Origin: Bryum argenteum
Taxonomy: Eukaryota > Streptophyta > Bryopsida > Bryales > Bryaceae
Length of the DNA stretch: 64,000 nt
NCBI GenBank assembly: GCA_037043015.1
Contig: CM073321.1
Coordinates: 12,904,001 to 12,968,000 of the forward strand
Direction of reading: 5' to 3'
Below the pieces are notes generated by a model. The model saw only the letters and a program-made list of their open reading frames with translations, ran no database searches and had not been told where the DNA came from. This document shows, one piece after another, positions 44,284 to 53,994 of this stretch (position 1 is the stretch's first letter; every line of letters starts with the position of its first letter). The position numbers and the translations under genes were made by a program.

Positions 44284-47200
44284 CTAAATTCCAGCAAGCA
44301 GCACACGCTTTATGTCGTTGAAGCTTAAGGTAGGGGCGGTCACGAGGTGGTTGTCTTGGAGTCGGAATCTACAAATCATGCGGAAAATGTAGCATAGGTG
44401 CTTGCAATTATACCATCCTCCACGCCCTTTGTGGTGCACTGCCATATCTGTGAAATCAATACAAGTGCAGCTAGAGAATGATCCTATCGTAAGCTTGTAC
44501 TCCGCTGCCTCTGACCTGCTGGTTGATTTCAAATCAATGACTGCTCCGATACCTGAGTTAGGAATAAGGGTGTTCCGGGCCATCTCTGCGTGTAGAAGCG
44601 TTGCCGACTCCCACCTTGCGAGCTGCTTCTCCGAGTTCTTACGAGTGACGAAATGCTTGCAGGATTTGTCGTTGCGCACCATCATGTACTTATCTGGTTG
44701 TGCTGGGATTGGGATGCTTTCAATTTGATCCGCAATGGCAACGTTATATCCAAACTGACGCTCCATCGGCATTGGTCGTTTTTGTTGTAGCTGGAATCCC
44801 GCTTGTTGAAGTGCCAAGACCTCACGCATAGTTAAATTTGTTCCTTTCTAAATAGGCCAAACCGTTGGAACATCAAGAATTAGATCCGTAATCCACCTCC
44901 TGCGGGGGCCTTTAACACACCTGTTCAGATCATCTGGACAGAAGTAGAAAAATTGCTTGACGTTGACGTTCTTCGGGCGATCGTGACGAGTCCCATGGAA
45001 TGTAGGTGCTGGCCCAATGATCTTCTGCGGGCATTGCTTTGACGCGCTCCGGTTTCCAATACAAGTCGGATTGCTATTTGCAGGAACACGACGGATATGC
45101 CATTTTCCTTTCTCACAATCGTCTTTTTGGAATTCAGTGACATGGACAATGGGTGCAGCTGGAACCGGAACAGCCGCTAGAATATCGTCCACGTCTTCGT
45201 CATCTAATTGAATAGGAGTAGAAGGAGATCCTTGAGAGCGTGTTCTCCATTTAGAGTGCTTCGGCTGAGAGAAGTTAACCTTGTCGAACCGATGGGAATC
45301 GTCATCAGCACCAGGTTGCGTTTCCAAACGCCTTTTACTTGATCCAAAAACTTCCTCGCCAGCATAATTAGGGTCCGCAACCAAGAAGTCCTTAGCACCG
45401 GGGATGGCTTTCATGGCTTTGTACATTATGTTCAGATTCCTACTTCGACCTGCGAGCCTGAAGCGCAGTACCTCCTTGTCCGATCCCGTACCACCGCTTT
45501 TACCGTGTAGAAAAGCATTGTAACGTGTGCATTGCGTGAATGCCCTGACATAATCGTCCATCGATGCTTTCAAAATATCCTGAACGTCTTTACCGGACTG
45601 TTTTGACCACGCAGTGTGGATGGTTTCAGCCAAATTGCACATTGGCATTTCAGCTTTCTCTTCATCAGTAAGGTCCTACACAAAGTCAAATTAGGTCATT
45701 TTGACTGTTGGGAATGGAAAACCAACTATTACGTAAATCTAAACGAATCCGAGTACAAGAATATGTGGATCGTGTAGGAAAATGAAGTATGGGAGTGGCG
45801 GCACAAAGGAGGCATGTCTACAGAGTAGATGTATGAGAAGAATGGAAAGTGTTGTGGTGGATATTACGTCAAGAGAAATATTTAAGCATATCAAAGAAAC
45901 AAAAGTTAAAGCACGCTTACAAGATCCATAAAGCCTCTCCATTGTCTATAACGGAAATGCCACCACGCCAGCCAAGACTCCATGGCTGGCAAATTTGAAT
46001 CTGTAACAACTTCACTTGACACCCACCACGATCGAATTGCAAAGTAGCCTGTCTCGGCCTCGTCCATATTGATTGCATCCTTATATTGTGTACAGATTAG
46101 CTTATGCTCTTCGCGGAGCACTGGGGTTACGTATACGTTTGTTACTCTGTGCATGCATTTTGTCGAGTGGAGTAGACACAATCTCTCCTTGTCTTCCATG
46201 GGCACAATCTTGTCTCCCGTCCCGTAAATCTCTTGTACAACATTCCAGTTGGCTTGAGCGCTGTCAGCCATGAAACCTTTGAAATTGACGTTGACGACAC
46301 CATGACGCGCCATAACTTCGTTAAGCATCCTCCAAAGGTATGACTGTGCGTCCTTACTCTCAGATTGCATGGTGCAAATAGCAATTTTCATCACCTTAGC
46401 GTAGTTTCAGTCGTAAACATGACAAACAAACGTAGTGTAATGTTTGATGCGTTTAACATGATCAAACATGATCCATGAGTCCTTCAGATTTCTGGATTGC
46501 ATGTGTCGAACAAGGTCGACGCCTGATCCAAGTCCAATCTCGGACATCTTGAAAACAAAAACTTTGTCAGTGTCCTTTTCTTGGCCCAGAAATCTATTCT
46601 CTTGGATAAATGGCCAGCGAGTTGTCCCCCTGAGTTTGCATACACCATCAATCACACCTAGCTTCCCCATTCGTTTAAACTGAGAGATGTTGTGGCGAAT
46701 GGTCGGACTGGTAAAACTCTCGAACTTGTGCATAACGTCTTGCATCTCCGTATATGTCATCTGAACAGATGGCTCTCTATCCGCGCCCAGTAGCAAGTCG
46801 CCTAGGAATTCCAAACTTGCTAACATTGTTCTAGAAGATGGTGACGCTTTTGGAATCTTGTCGACGGCTCAGACGATCTCGTAAGACACAAGATTCCCTG
46901 CATTCACCTCTTCCAACTGGGTGATCATGATGCCCAATATGTATACAAGCACGGGTAGTTGTTACTCCATCCGTAACCCAGTACATAAGAGCATGACAAA
47001 GCTTCACGCAAGTAGGTGGCTCCTTACAAATTGCACACACCAACGTTGAATTCAATGGTTGGGTCTTGCCAAGGAATTGTCCCTTCACATGACCAACCCA
47101 TTTTGTTTCATTGACACTATCAGCATGGCCTTTGCGAGATTGAAATGGACAGCTCGGATTTTCACAGCGAAGGTGGCCAGCACAGTGATCAGAACAGAAA

Positions 47201-47988
47201 CTTAATCTAGAGTCATTTTGAATATTTCGAGTACTAGAATGGCACCAAACATGGCCGTCATGAGATTTATCCATCCCGTACAGCTTTCTAGCATGGCCGG
47301 ACTTAACATCACTTGGGGGTGGAGGGAACTCAAATGCATGGTTCCCATCGTATTCTACAGGCAACCACTGAACGAACGAATGTTGGAAAGAATCTAGGTC
47401 TAGTTTGCTAAGTTCACTCTTGGCTCCTTTGCGAAACTGGAGTTTGCGAATGCAAGCTATAGAACTAACTGGTGAGGCAGGCACTGGTGACAATGGCGGT
47501 TTCTGGGAAGCGGAACCACTTGGTGGTGGACGAACACTAGGACCTAGACCGTTTCTCAATTTTATGTGGACTAAAGCTGACTCAACATCAGAGTCTTCTA
47601 GACTTATGAACTCGGACTTCGAGGGTTCGGGAACATGAGGGAGAGGTGCAGCGGCATCTGATTTAGAGCTTAAGACTGTTGCACCAAGTATTGCAGTCTT
47701 TGATTGTGCGCGATGGATCACTCCTGTGTGCTCACCAATGATGCAGTACGTAGTGGGCTTTAGGACCCAAACACCACCTTCTAAGTTTGCACTACATATG
47801 ACAGCATCAGTGTAAAGAAGCAAACCCGCATCATCATAAACCTCTTCCTCCAGAAAGATAGAGTCTAGTTTAAAATCAAACTTCAAGGCGAGCATTCTAG
47901 CATTGACAGCAATTCTTCCGTCAGATTGAGGTGATACCCTCAGGGGGGCTCGACCACCCTCCACTCGAATTGTTGCCATAGTAGGCAA
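44284..47988 (-). pseudogene. MULE-like SWIM transposase, copy 2 (decayed)
   Basis: Starts MPTMATIRVEGG at 47988 (or Met at 47979). It aligns along its whole length with copy 3: VWCHSSTRNIQNDSRLSFCS and DHCAGHLRC zinc cluster, VCAICKEPPTCVKLC, KVFVFKMSEIGLGSGVDLV, WIMFDHVKRIKHYTTFVCHVYD, GFMADSAQANWNVV. An intron at 45676-45920 (CTT|GTAAGC to TGTGTAG|GACC) sits at exactly the same codon as in copy 3. The C-terminal SWIM finger (SCTCIDF...YNCKHLCYIF) is near 44390-44470. Damage: a frameshift near 46860, an in-frame TGA at 46407-46409 where copy 3 has Ser, and an in-frame TAG at 44848-44850 where copy 3 has Lys. Identity to copy 3 is about 50-55 percent by eye, so this is a separate subfamily rather than a recent duplicate. 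Confidence 0.85.
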
Positions 47989-48321
47989 TCATACGAAATG
48001 TATTGATTTCAAAAACAATTAGACAATACTAAATTGAAAAAGATAGTCGAAGATGACCGACGACAAGAAGGGGGTGTCTCAGCCTGGAGTCCTCATCAAA
48101 TTGAGGATCAATAATTGATTTAGTTGAACTGAACGTAAAATGGTGGCTATCAGTAATTATTTCGTACAGTGCTTTTTCAGTTTTAAATTGCAGAAGGAGA
48201 GTAGTATATGCAATAGATAGCGCCGCCTATAGTTAGAACTCGACGTAGTCATATTTATATTTCTCGTAACGACATAACGTTGATCCAAATCTCATGAGTT
48301 GGTGCACATTCATACTATGAG
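47989..48321. promoter_or_regulatory. Divergent intergenic region of copy 2
   Basis: 333 bp between the two diverging genes, AT-rich. The 28-bp block seen in copies 1 and 3 is not clearly present. Nothing further could be assigned. Confidence 0.35.
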
Positions 48322-48555
48322 ATGTCGGAAGCTGTAGAAGTAGAACGAAGAAAGCGACGGAGAAAGCGAGTTCGAGGAGGGAGGCTATACTTTTCGAGCA
48401 AAAGTAGTAGGAGACAAGTGACGCTTAAGGAAAATGTCAGAAGTGTAATGGGAGAAACCGCAAAGACTCTTTTGCCAATTCTTGAGGACGCCGCAGGAGA
48501 TCCTCAACGAGCACGACCAATCAAAGAACCATCCGACGGAGTACGCAAAAACTGA
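48322..48555 (+). CDS. Gene P copy 2, basic N-terminal segment
   Basis: MSEAVEVERRKRRRKRVRGG then LYFSSKSSRRQVTLKENVRS, 77 codons to TGA. Basic start, R-G-G, aromatic residue, K...RR...L...RS order and divergent position match gene P of copies 1 and 3, though similarity is weak. It probably continues by splicing: an acidic coding-like stretch at 48721-48770 (MQESAGNETSEGLS then a GTGAGT donor) and another ending at the solo LTR (LREASNEVEVTSVTSSRSVE). No domain recognised. Inferred accessory protein of the transposon. Confidence 0.5.
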   Translation: MSEAVEVERRKRRRKRVRGGRLYFSSKSSRRQVTLKENVRSVMGETAKTLLPILEDAAGDPQRARPIKEPSDGVRKN

Positions 48556-48898
48556 AGGAGTCTGTTTTGATATTGAATGCTTGACTAATTTTTTTCTTTG
48601 CTGACGATTGAATTTTATTCTTCGGCTGTAATGATGTATGAGAAATTGATGCACCTTAAACAAATTTTATTTAAGAGAGTACTTTGAAGCAATTGTTTTT
48701 AATTCATTCTAGTTCTTAATGCAGGAATCAGCAGGCAATGAAACTAGCGAAGGACTTTCGAGTGAGTTTTGATTGGATTGTTGTTTGCTTCTCCTAATGA
48801 TTTGACAGCTTAGAGAAGCGTCGAATGAAGTTGAGGTCACATCAGTCACATCATCGAGGTCAGTTGAGTGGCTGCATGACCTAATTTGGCAGCCGCTG

Positions 48899-50195
48899 TG
48901 AGCCAAAAAACCACTTTAGAGTGGCCTTTGGTCACAAGAGATTTTAGGAAACAAGAATACATGAAGGGAAGAAGAAGAGCGACGAGGAAAAAAGAAGAGA
49001 ATGAGGGAGAAAGAAAAGAAGAAGAAAAGTACCACCGGCCGGATGCCGAGGGGAAAACCGTTTCAATATTCCGACTTTGGGAGCCGATTTCCCTCTCTAA
49101 ATACTGGATCGGGGCATACCATATACCCCTAGAATGCTCTTTTGGAGCTCTATCTACCCTAGAAATCTCAACAGCATAGAAAAAAAACTCCGTGACTCAT
49201 TGCTGTTTGAACACAGCTGATTTGTTCACTGCCGGGGGGAAACCATTTTCAACACCCCGACTTTGGGAGCCAATTTCTCCCTCTCTACAACTCGGATTTG
49301 AGCATGCTTACTAACATTGGAAAGCTCTACTTACAAGCTACCTACCACTAAAATCTCAATCAATTTGAAGAAGAACTGAGCGACAAATGGGGGAAAGACC
49401 GAGAGCCATTTGATTTGGATTGAGAGAATTGAGAGAAAGGGGCCCACGGCCTCCTTCTACGAACAACTAAGCATTTCAAAAGAGATCAAGAGGAACAAAA
49501 TTGAGAGGGAGGTCCACCTGCCTCCCTACTCCTACTCTAACTAAGCATTAGAAAAAAGAAGAGGTAGACAAACAAGATGAAGGAGAAGGAGGCCCACAGC
49601 CTTCCTTCTCCTACTCTAACTAGATTGAGTGGTCGATGATAGCTTGGAAACAAGCTATTAAGTACAAAATGAGAGCCGCCAAAGAGGCGGCTCACCCTAA
49701 AGCCTAACTAAAGCTTAGGCCCTAACTAAAGCCTCCATGGATGAATAACCGCCACTCCACGGGCTCCGTCCTTGAAGCCTCCATTCCATCAACCACTTCA
49801 TCAATGAATGTAGCCCTACATGCTACAACAAAGTGAGATGGATGAGACTTACAACAATCAAATTTCAAACCCAACATGGACATCGAAGACTAGTTGTACA
49901 AAGCCCATGGTAAAACACTCAATTCTAATATAAGCAACTAACCCTATTTCTAATTTAGGATTCACTAGGGGGAATTTTTCCTCCTCTAGTCCTTCCACAC
50001 CCTAAAGTTTAAATTAGTCTGAAACGTCCCATCAAAGGCCTTGCAACAACTAACCCCTAATATACAAATTGCATTCAAAACTAAATCATTGTATATTCAT
50101 CAATTTACCTCAAAATGTCATGGTTTGCAGACACTTCATTAATAAAAGTCATTATTAACAACACTTAAACAAGAGAGCGCTCTCACGCTCTCACA
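48899..50195 (-). mobile_element. Solo LTR, family S, inserted in gene P copy 2
   Basis: 1297 bp. In minus orientation it starts TGTGAGAGCGTGAGAGCG and ends GGCTCACA, with a perfect 5-bp duplication gccgc at 48894-48898 and 50196-50200. Homologous in inverse orientation to 10764-12085, sharing the GAGCCGCC...GGCGGCTC hairpin, GGACTAGAGGAGG and GGCCTCCTTCT landmarks. No coding. Confidence 0.92.
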
Positions 50196-50399
50196 GCCGC
50201 TAAGACCTTCGTCCTCTCCCACCTTCCATATCCATTCTTCCAACAGCGTTGTCTCGTCCTTTCCGTGGCCTCTCTTCACATTTCCTTTGTTCGCTCTTCT
50301 CTGTGCCCGAGTCCTCTCCGTAAATGTTTGCGCGCTGTTGTCATCGTACTCCATAGCTCTCTCCAAACGTGTACTTGTGAGGTTAAGAGGCAATAGGAT

Positions 50400-52660
50400 A
50401 TGGCTAAGCTTAGTGACAACGTCGTTACTGCATTGATTGACTTAGAGGACACAGCTGCCGATCGACAAAATAGGGAAGGTAATTTTCTTAACACGTGACC
50501 TAATTTGCATTCTATACAAGTCGTCTATGTGTCGGTGGAGCTCAAGAAAGCAAGCGGAGGGCGGAGAGGGAGCTGCTGCGTCGCGCACTTTCCCCACGGC
50601 GGCGCCTCGACGCCAGAGGCCGAGCGCTGGAGCCGCGGCTGCGGTCGGAGGAGGGTCCGGTGCCGGATGGGGTGCGGGCGCACTCATCTGCCCCGACCCA
50701 AGCCCAGGAGGTTATACATGGCAGACTCACGATTCAGAGCCTGGTAAGTGATTTCTGAGCCCTTTGTTATTATTGCAAGGATTTTCATTAGGGTTAGTAT
50801 CCAGGGTATGAAGGATCTGAGTCTGGGAGGCAGACTTTACAGACTTCACAGGCGTGATGCACAGCAAGCGCAACAACATCACCGCTGCGGGATTCAAGCA
50901 CAGGGGACAACTGAAGCTGCCAGGGGAGAGGCTGGACCCAGCGATGGCACTCGTATTGTGGGAGAGTTTAGCGGCGTAGATGGCATTGCTGTTCGTAGCG
51001 AGGTTAGCCACAGCGATCGCCTAGCAACTACACCAACAGAAGTGCAAGTGCAGGTGGTTCTCCATCAAAATCCTACAGCCACCGCCTTTCCTCTCGATGG
51101 CGAAACATGAGTTGTAGTGAATGAGTTGCAGACGATTTCTGGTGAAGCTGCAAAACCCGTGGCCATTCCTCGGTTCGGCGACGAAGTAATTGTGGAAGGT
51201 GCCGCCAACATCTGGGTGAAGGCCGTGTTCGGATCGGCCCCATTTGGTCTTACTCGACTGCGGCACCCTAGCCCCGAAAACAGGAGCTGATCAGCTAGCA
51301 AACGAAGTTGTTCTTTCACTAGGTATATGAATTAATCTTTAGTACTCGATATATGTTGATGGGTGCCGATGAGCAGAATACACTGCAAGATTCTTCTTTA
51401 CCAATCTTTTAAGGTTCAAAACAGATCACTGTTGACTTGGAAATGGTTTGTCTCGTTTCTGTGGTTGATCCATGCATGGCAGTTGTTGTCTTTTTTCCTG
51501 TGGTCCAACAATGTGTAGGTGCTTCTAGATTGATACTTCGCTAAACAGATAGCTTTTATTGCAGAGTCAAAGTTTGTGAGCTCGTCTTAAGAAGAAGATT
51601 GCGAAGGATTCCAAGGTGAAGACGGGGTGGGCTAGTACGTGCGGTTCAAATCCACGAAGATGCAAGGAAAGCAAGTAGAGGGGTTTTTTACTTTCAAAAG
51701 AGACTGTCAGTGTATTATCATACGTATCGGACTGATGTCCATCTTTTTAGGTCAGAGCTCTCCGCTTGCAGAAGAGTAACTGTTCTTGGAAGGATATTTT
51801 TCGAGTAGCTGCAGTAACAAGACTCAGATTATGCCGTGCATGGCAAGAATGATAGGTTGACAACGAAAACGCACTCTCTCATAGATTCTGCAATGCATCT
51901 CTTTGGACTATTCTATCCTCTGTTGCTCAGCAACCAACATTCAGTTCATCTCATCTGTTACTTTCTGATTATGAGCGAAAGAAATGCTCTCGATGCCAAT
52001 GCAGTAACTTGAAGTTTCTGTTGTACAACAATCAAAGCTTTTTGAAGTGTCTGGGCAGTGTCGTGGAGCAGCAACATCCCATATGTGGAATTGATTCGCA
52101 ACGGACAATTGGAGCTGCCACAGAAGAAGCTGGACCCAACGAAGAAGCAAGGGTAGGTGCAGCGATTGTTTCGTACCCGCACCCACAGAAGTGTGCAGGT
52201 GGTTCTCGAAAGTGTCCCTCAGAACTAGTTCTGGGACGTGCCAACATCTGGTTGAAGGCCGTAGCGATGGGTGAAGGAGGAGGATTTAGCTAAAGTGTTA
52301 CGGCTCCACCTCAAGCAACTAAGACGCACACTGCGAGTACTAAAAGAGGAGATGCTCGTCATTCGGGAGCATAGACGCGAGGTCCGGATTGCTTTCAAGA
52401 TGCTATTTTGTGATGATGTTGAAATTCATGAATCACAGGTAGGACGGCTTCTGACGTGTATTTGTTTTTTACATCCTCCAGACAGTGAAAGGTGCCATGC
52501 TATTTAATGCAGCTCAAGCAGCCGTGAGTGATGGAGCCCCTGTTAAGAAAGAGGGCGAGGAGAAATTGAAAGTTCACACACACTCGTATTGCTGCCTGGA
52601 TTATGCAGAGGTTTTTCTCTCTTTTTTTTAGCTGAATCATTAGAGGCTTAAATCTTTGTT
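50400..52660 (+). other. Exon-like pieces of gene P copy 2 or captured host sequence
   Basis: Coding-like pieces on the plus strand. ATG at 50400: MAKLSDNVVTALIDLEDTAA, running to a GAAG|GTAAT donor. A GC-rich block at 50521-50742 in one frame gives SAGAAAAVGGGSGAGWGAGA and ends at a GTAAGTG donor. 50748-51290 has one open frame with a single TGA near 51107, ending ANIWVKAVFGSAPFGL. 52009-52293 ends with a related ANIWLKAV. 52275-52438 gives a Leu/Arg/Glu helix (RLHLKQLRRTLRVLKEEMLV) ending at HESQ|GTAGG, then TVKGAMLFNAAQAAVSDG after a CCTCCAG acceptor. I do not recognise the protein, and exon joins are uncertain. No ParB-like domain was found here. Confidence 0.35.
50840..51230 (+). repeat. 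Diverged internal duplication (partner 52055-52265)
   Basis: CAACATC..., GGACAA(C/T)TG(A/G)AGCTGCCA, GAGGCTGGACCCA/GAAGCTGGACCCA, GCAGGTGGTTCTC and CCAACATCTGG(G/T)TGAAGGCCGT occur in the same order in both blocks, with different spacing. The encoded phrase ANIW(V/L)KAV is kept in the same frame in both. Confidence 0.7.
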
Positions 52661-53390
52661 CTTGGTAATTTTGTGGTATGAATGTGCGTTTCCCGTCTCT
52701 GCTGTAATGGGTATGCATCACGCAAAGATGAAACATATAGTCTGAGCTGGTTGGAGAAGAGCAGGTCTATGATAGTATGACATTGTCCGATACCGGATAG
52801 ACTTCTAATGTTCAGGCTCGATTATGGAGGCTGTCTATTCATTTATTAAGATATCCTCAAAATTTATGGGGAGCAATTTATCGCTGGTATTAGGAAAGTG
52901 TTGAGAGGATAATGAACCAAAGCCGTTTAGCGAAGTTCCATATAGTTCATTATATTAGGCGTCAATGTTCAATATTAATTTTGAAAGAGTGTGTCACGTC
53001 TCAGGTGTGATTCAATTTTCGATTGTAGTATTGCATGACGAACTTCTATGAGCTCGGAGTTCTAACGCTGGGAACTGGTCACGTTTGGTTGTAGGTATCC
53101 ATTTCGAGGAAGTTACTGGCAGGAAGAGGAGAAAATTCAGTTGGGCAACAATGGTGACTGTACAAGAATAGTATCCTTCTGAAGCAGAGGCCGAGCGCTG
53201 GAGCCGCGGTCGTTGGAGCTGCGGCCGTGGTCGGAAGAGGGTCCGGTGCCGGATGGGGTCCCGGCGCACTCAAATACCCCGACCTAAGCGCGGGGAAAAA
53301 CTTCGTGCAACCGTTATGGTCCTTGTTAAGTTTTTCGCTTGTTCCATATCGAGTGACAACGATCATGTGCATCTATTCCTGTCGATGAAG

Positions 53391-53483
53391 GTGCTGGAGG
53401 GAGTAATAAAGTACAGATGGAATGCGCTTCCTGTGGAGCAACGAGACGGTATTAAGAATTATATATCAGACCTCATTGTGCAG
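53391..53483 (+). pseudogene. XPO1: Captured exportin-1 (XPO1/CRM1) exon fragment
   Basis: 93 bp translate to VLEGVIKYRWNALPVEQRDG followed by IKNYISDLIVQ. This is nearly identical to the N-terminal part of plant exportin-1 (Arabidopsis XPO1A from memory: VLEGVIKYRWNALPVEQRDG, then MKNYISEVIVQ). The codons end at CAG|GTATTGG, a donor site, so an exon edge is kept. Upstream, LVKFFA (53322-53339) matches the preceding TKFFA of XPO1 and is separated from the exon by about 50 bp that could be intron. The rest of XPO1 is absent. Retained exon edge and possible intron point to capture of genomic DNA, as known for Pack-MULEs. XPO1 itself is the nuclear export receptor for leucine-rich signals. This piece cannot do that job. 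Confidence 0.88.
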
Positions 53484-53489
53484 GTATTG

Positions 53490-53994
53490 GCGGAACTACA
53501 ACTTTAGCTATTCCTCACCTACGGACGTTGCTACCGTGTGAGCGTTGAGCGGTGAGCGGTGAGCGGTGAGCGGTAAGATTTAGAATTTTTAGGGCTGAGT
53601 TTGTATTTTTAGTAAAAATATTTCTAAAAATAGTTATTTTTTAAAAAAGAGAATAATTTTCGAATATTCTTGGGAATATTCGAATATTTTAGACTTATCA
53701 CCGTGGATTTGGTGACCCAAACCCGTGCAAATAAAGCTTAAATTCCCTGAATTTTGCGAGACTTCCCCAACAAAACTCGACAGTAAATCACAAATTTTTA
53801 AATGTCAAGAGGTTTCTAAGGTAATTTTTCTAAGTGAATAGTACTCCGAGTTAGACAAATTGGCAAGGATTGCTGTACATGTAGGTACTGGTATACTTAT
53901 TTTTAATACGTTGTGAAAAATAATCACATACAGTGTAGAGCACCCAACATAAGACTAACACATAGCGTACGTAGATGAGGAGATATAAGGCATT
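53490..53994. other. Spacer between copies 2 and 3
   Basis: (GAGCGGT)n run at 53541-53577, then AT-rich DNA including a dyad GAATATTCTTGGGAATATTC near 53673. No coding. The ends of copies 2 and 3 should lie here, but I could not define terminal repeats. Confidence 0.5.

Noticed and set aside
48886-49179. 97-codon Lys/Glu-rich plus-strand frame
   Set aside because: It starts in gene P sequence and runs into the solo LTR across the target duplication; composition reflects purine-rich LTR DNA.
43659-53577. GTGAGCG-type repeats on both sides of copy 2 as terminal inverted repeats
   Set aside because: The two runs have the same orientation, not inverted, and are simple sequence; no 9-bp duplication could be matched.
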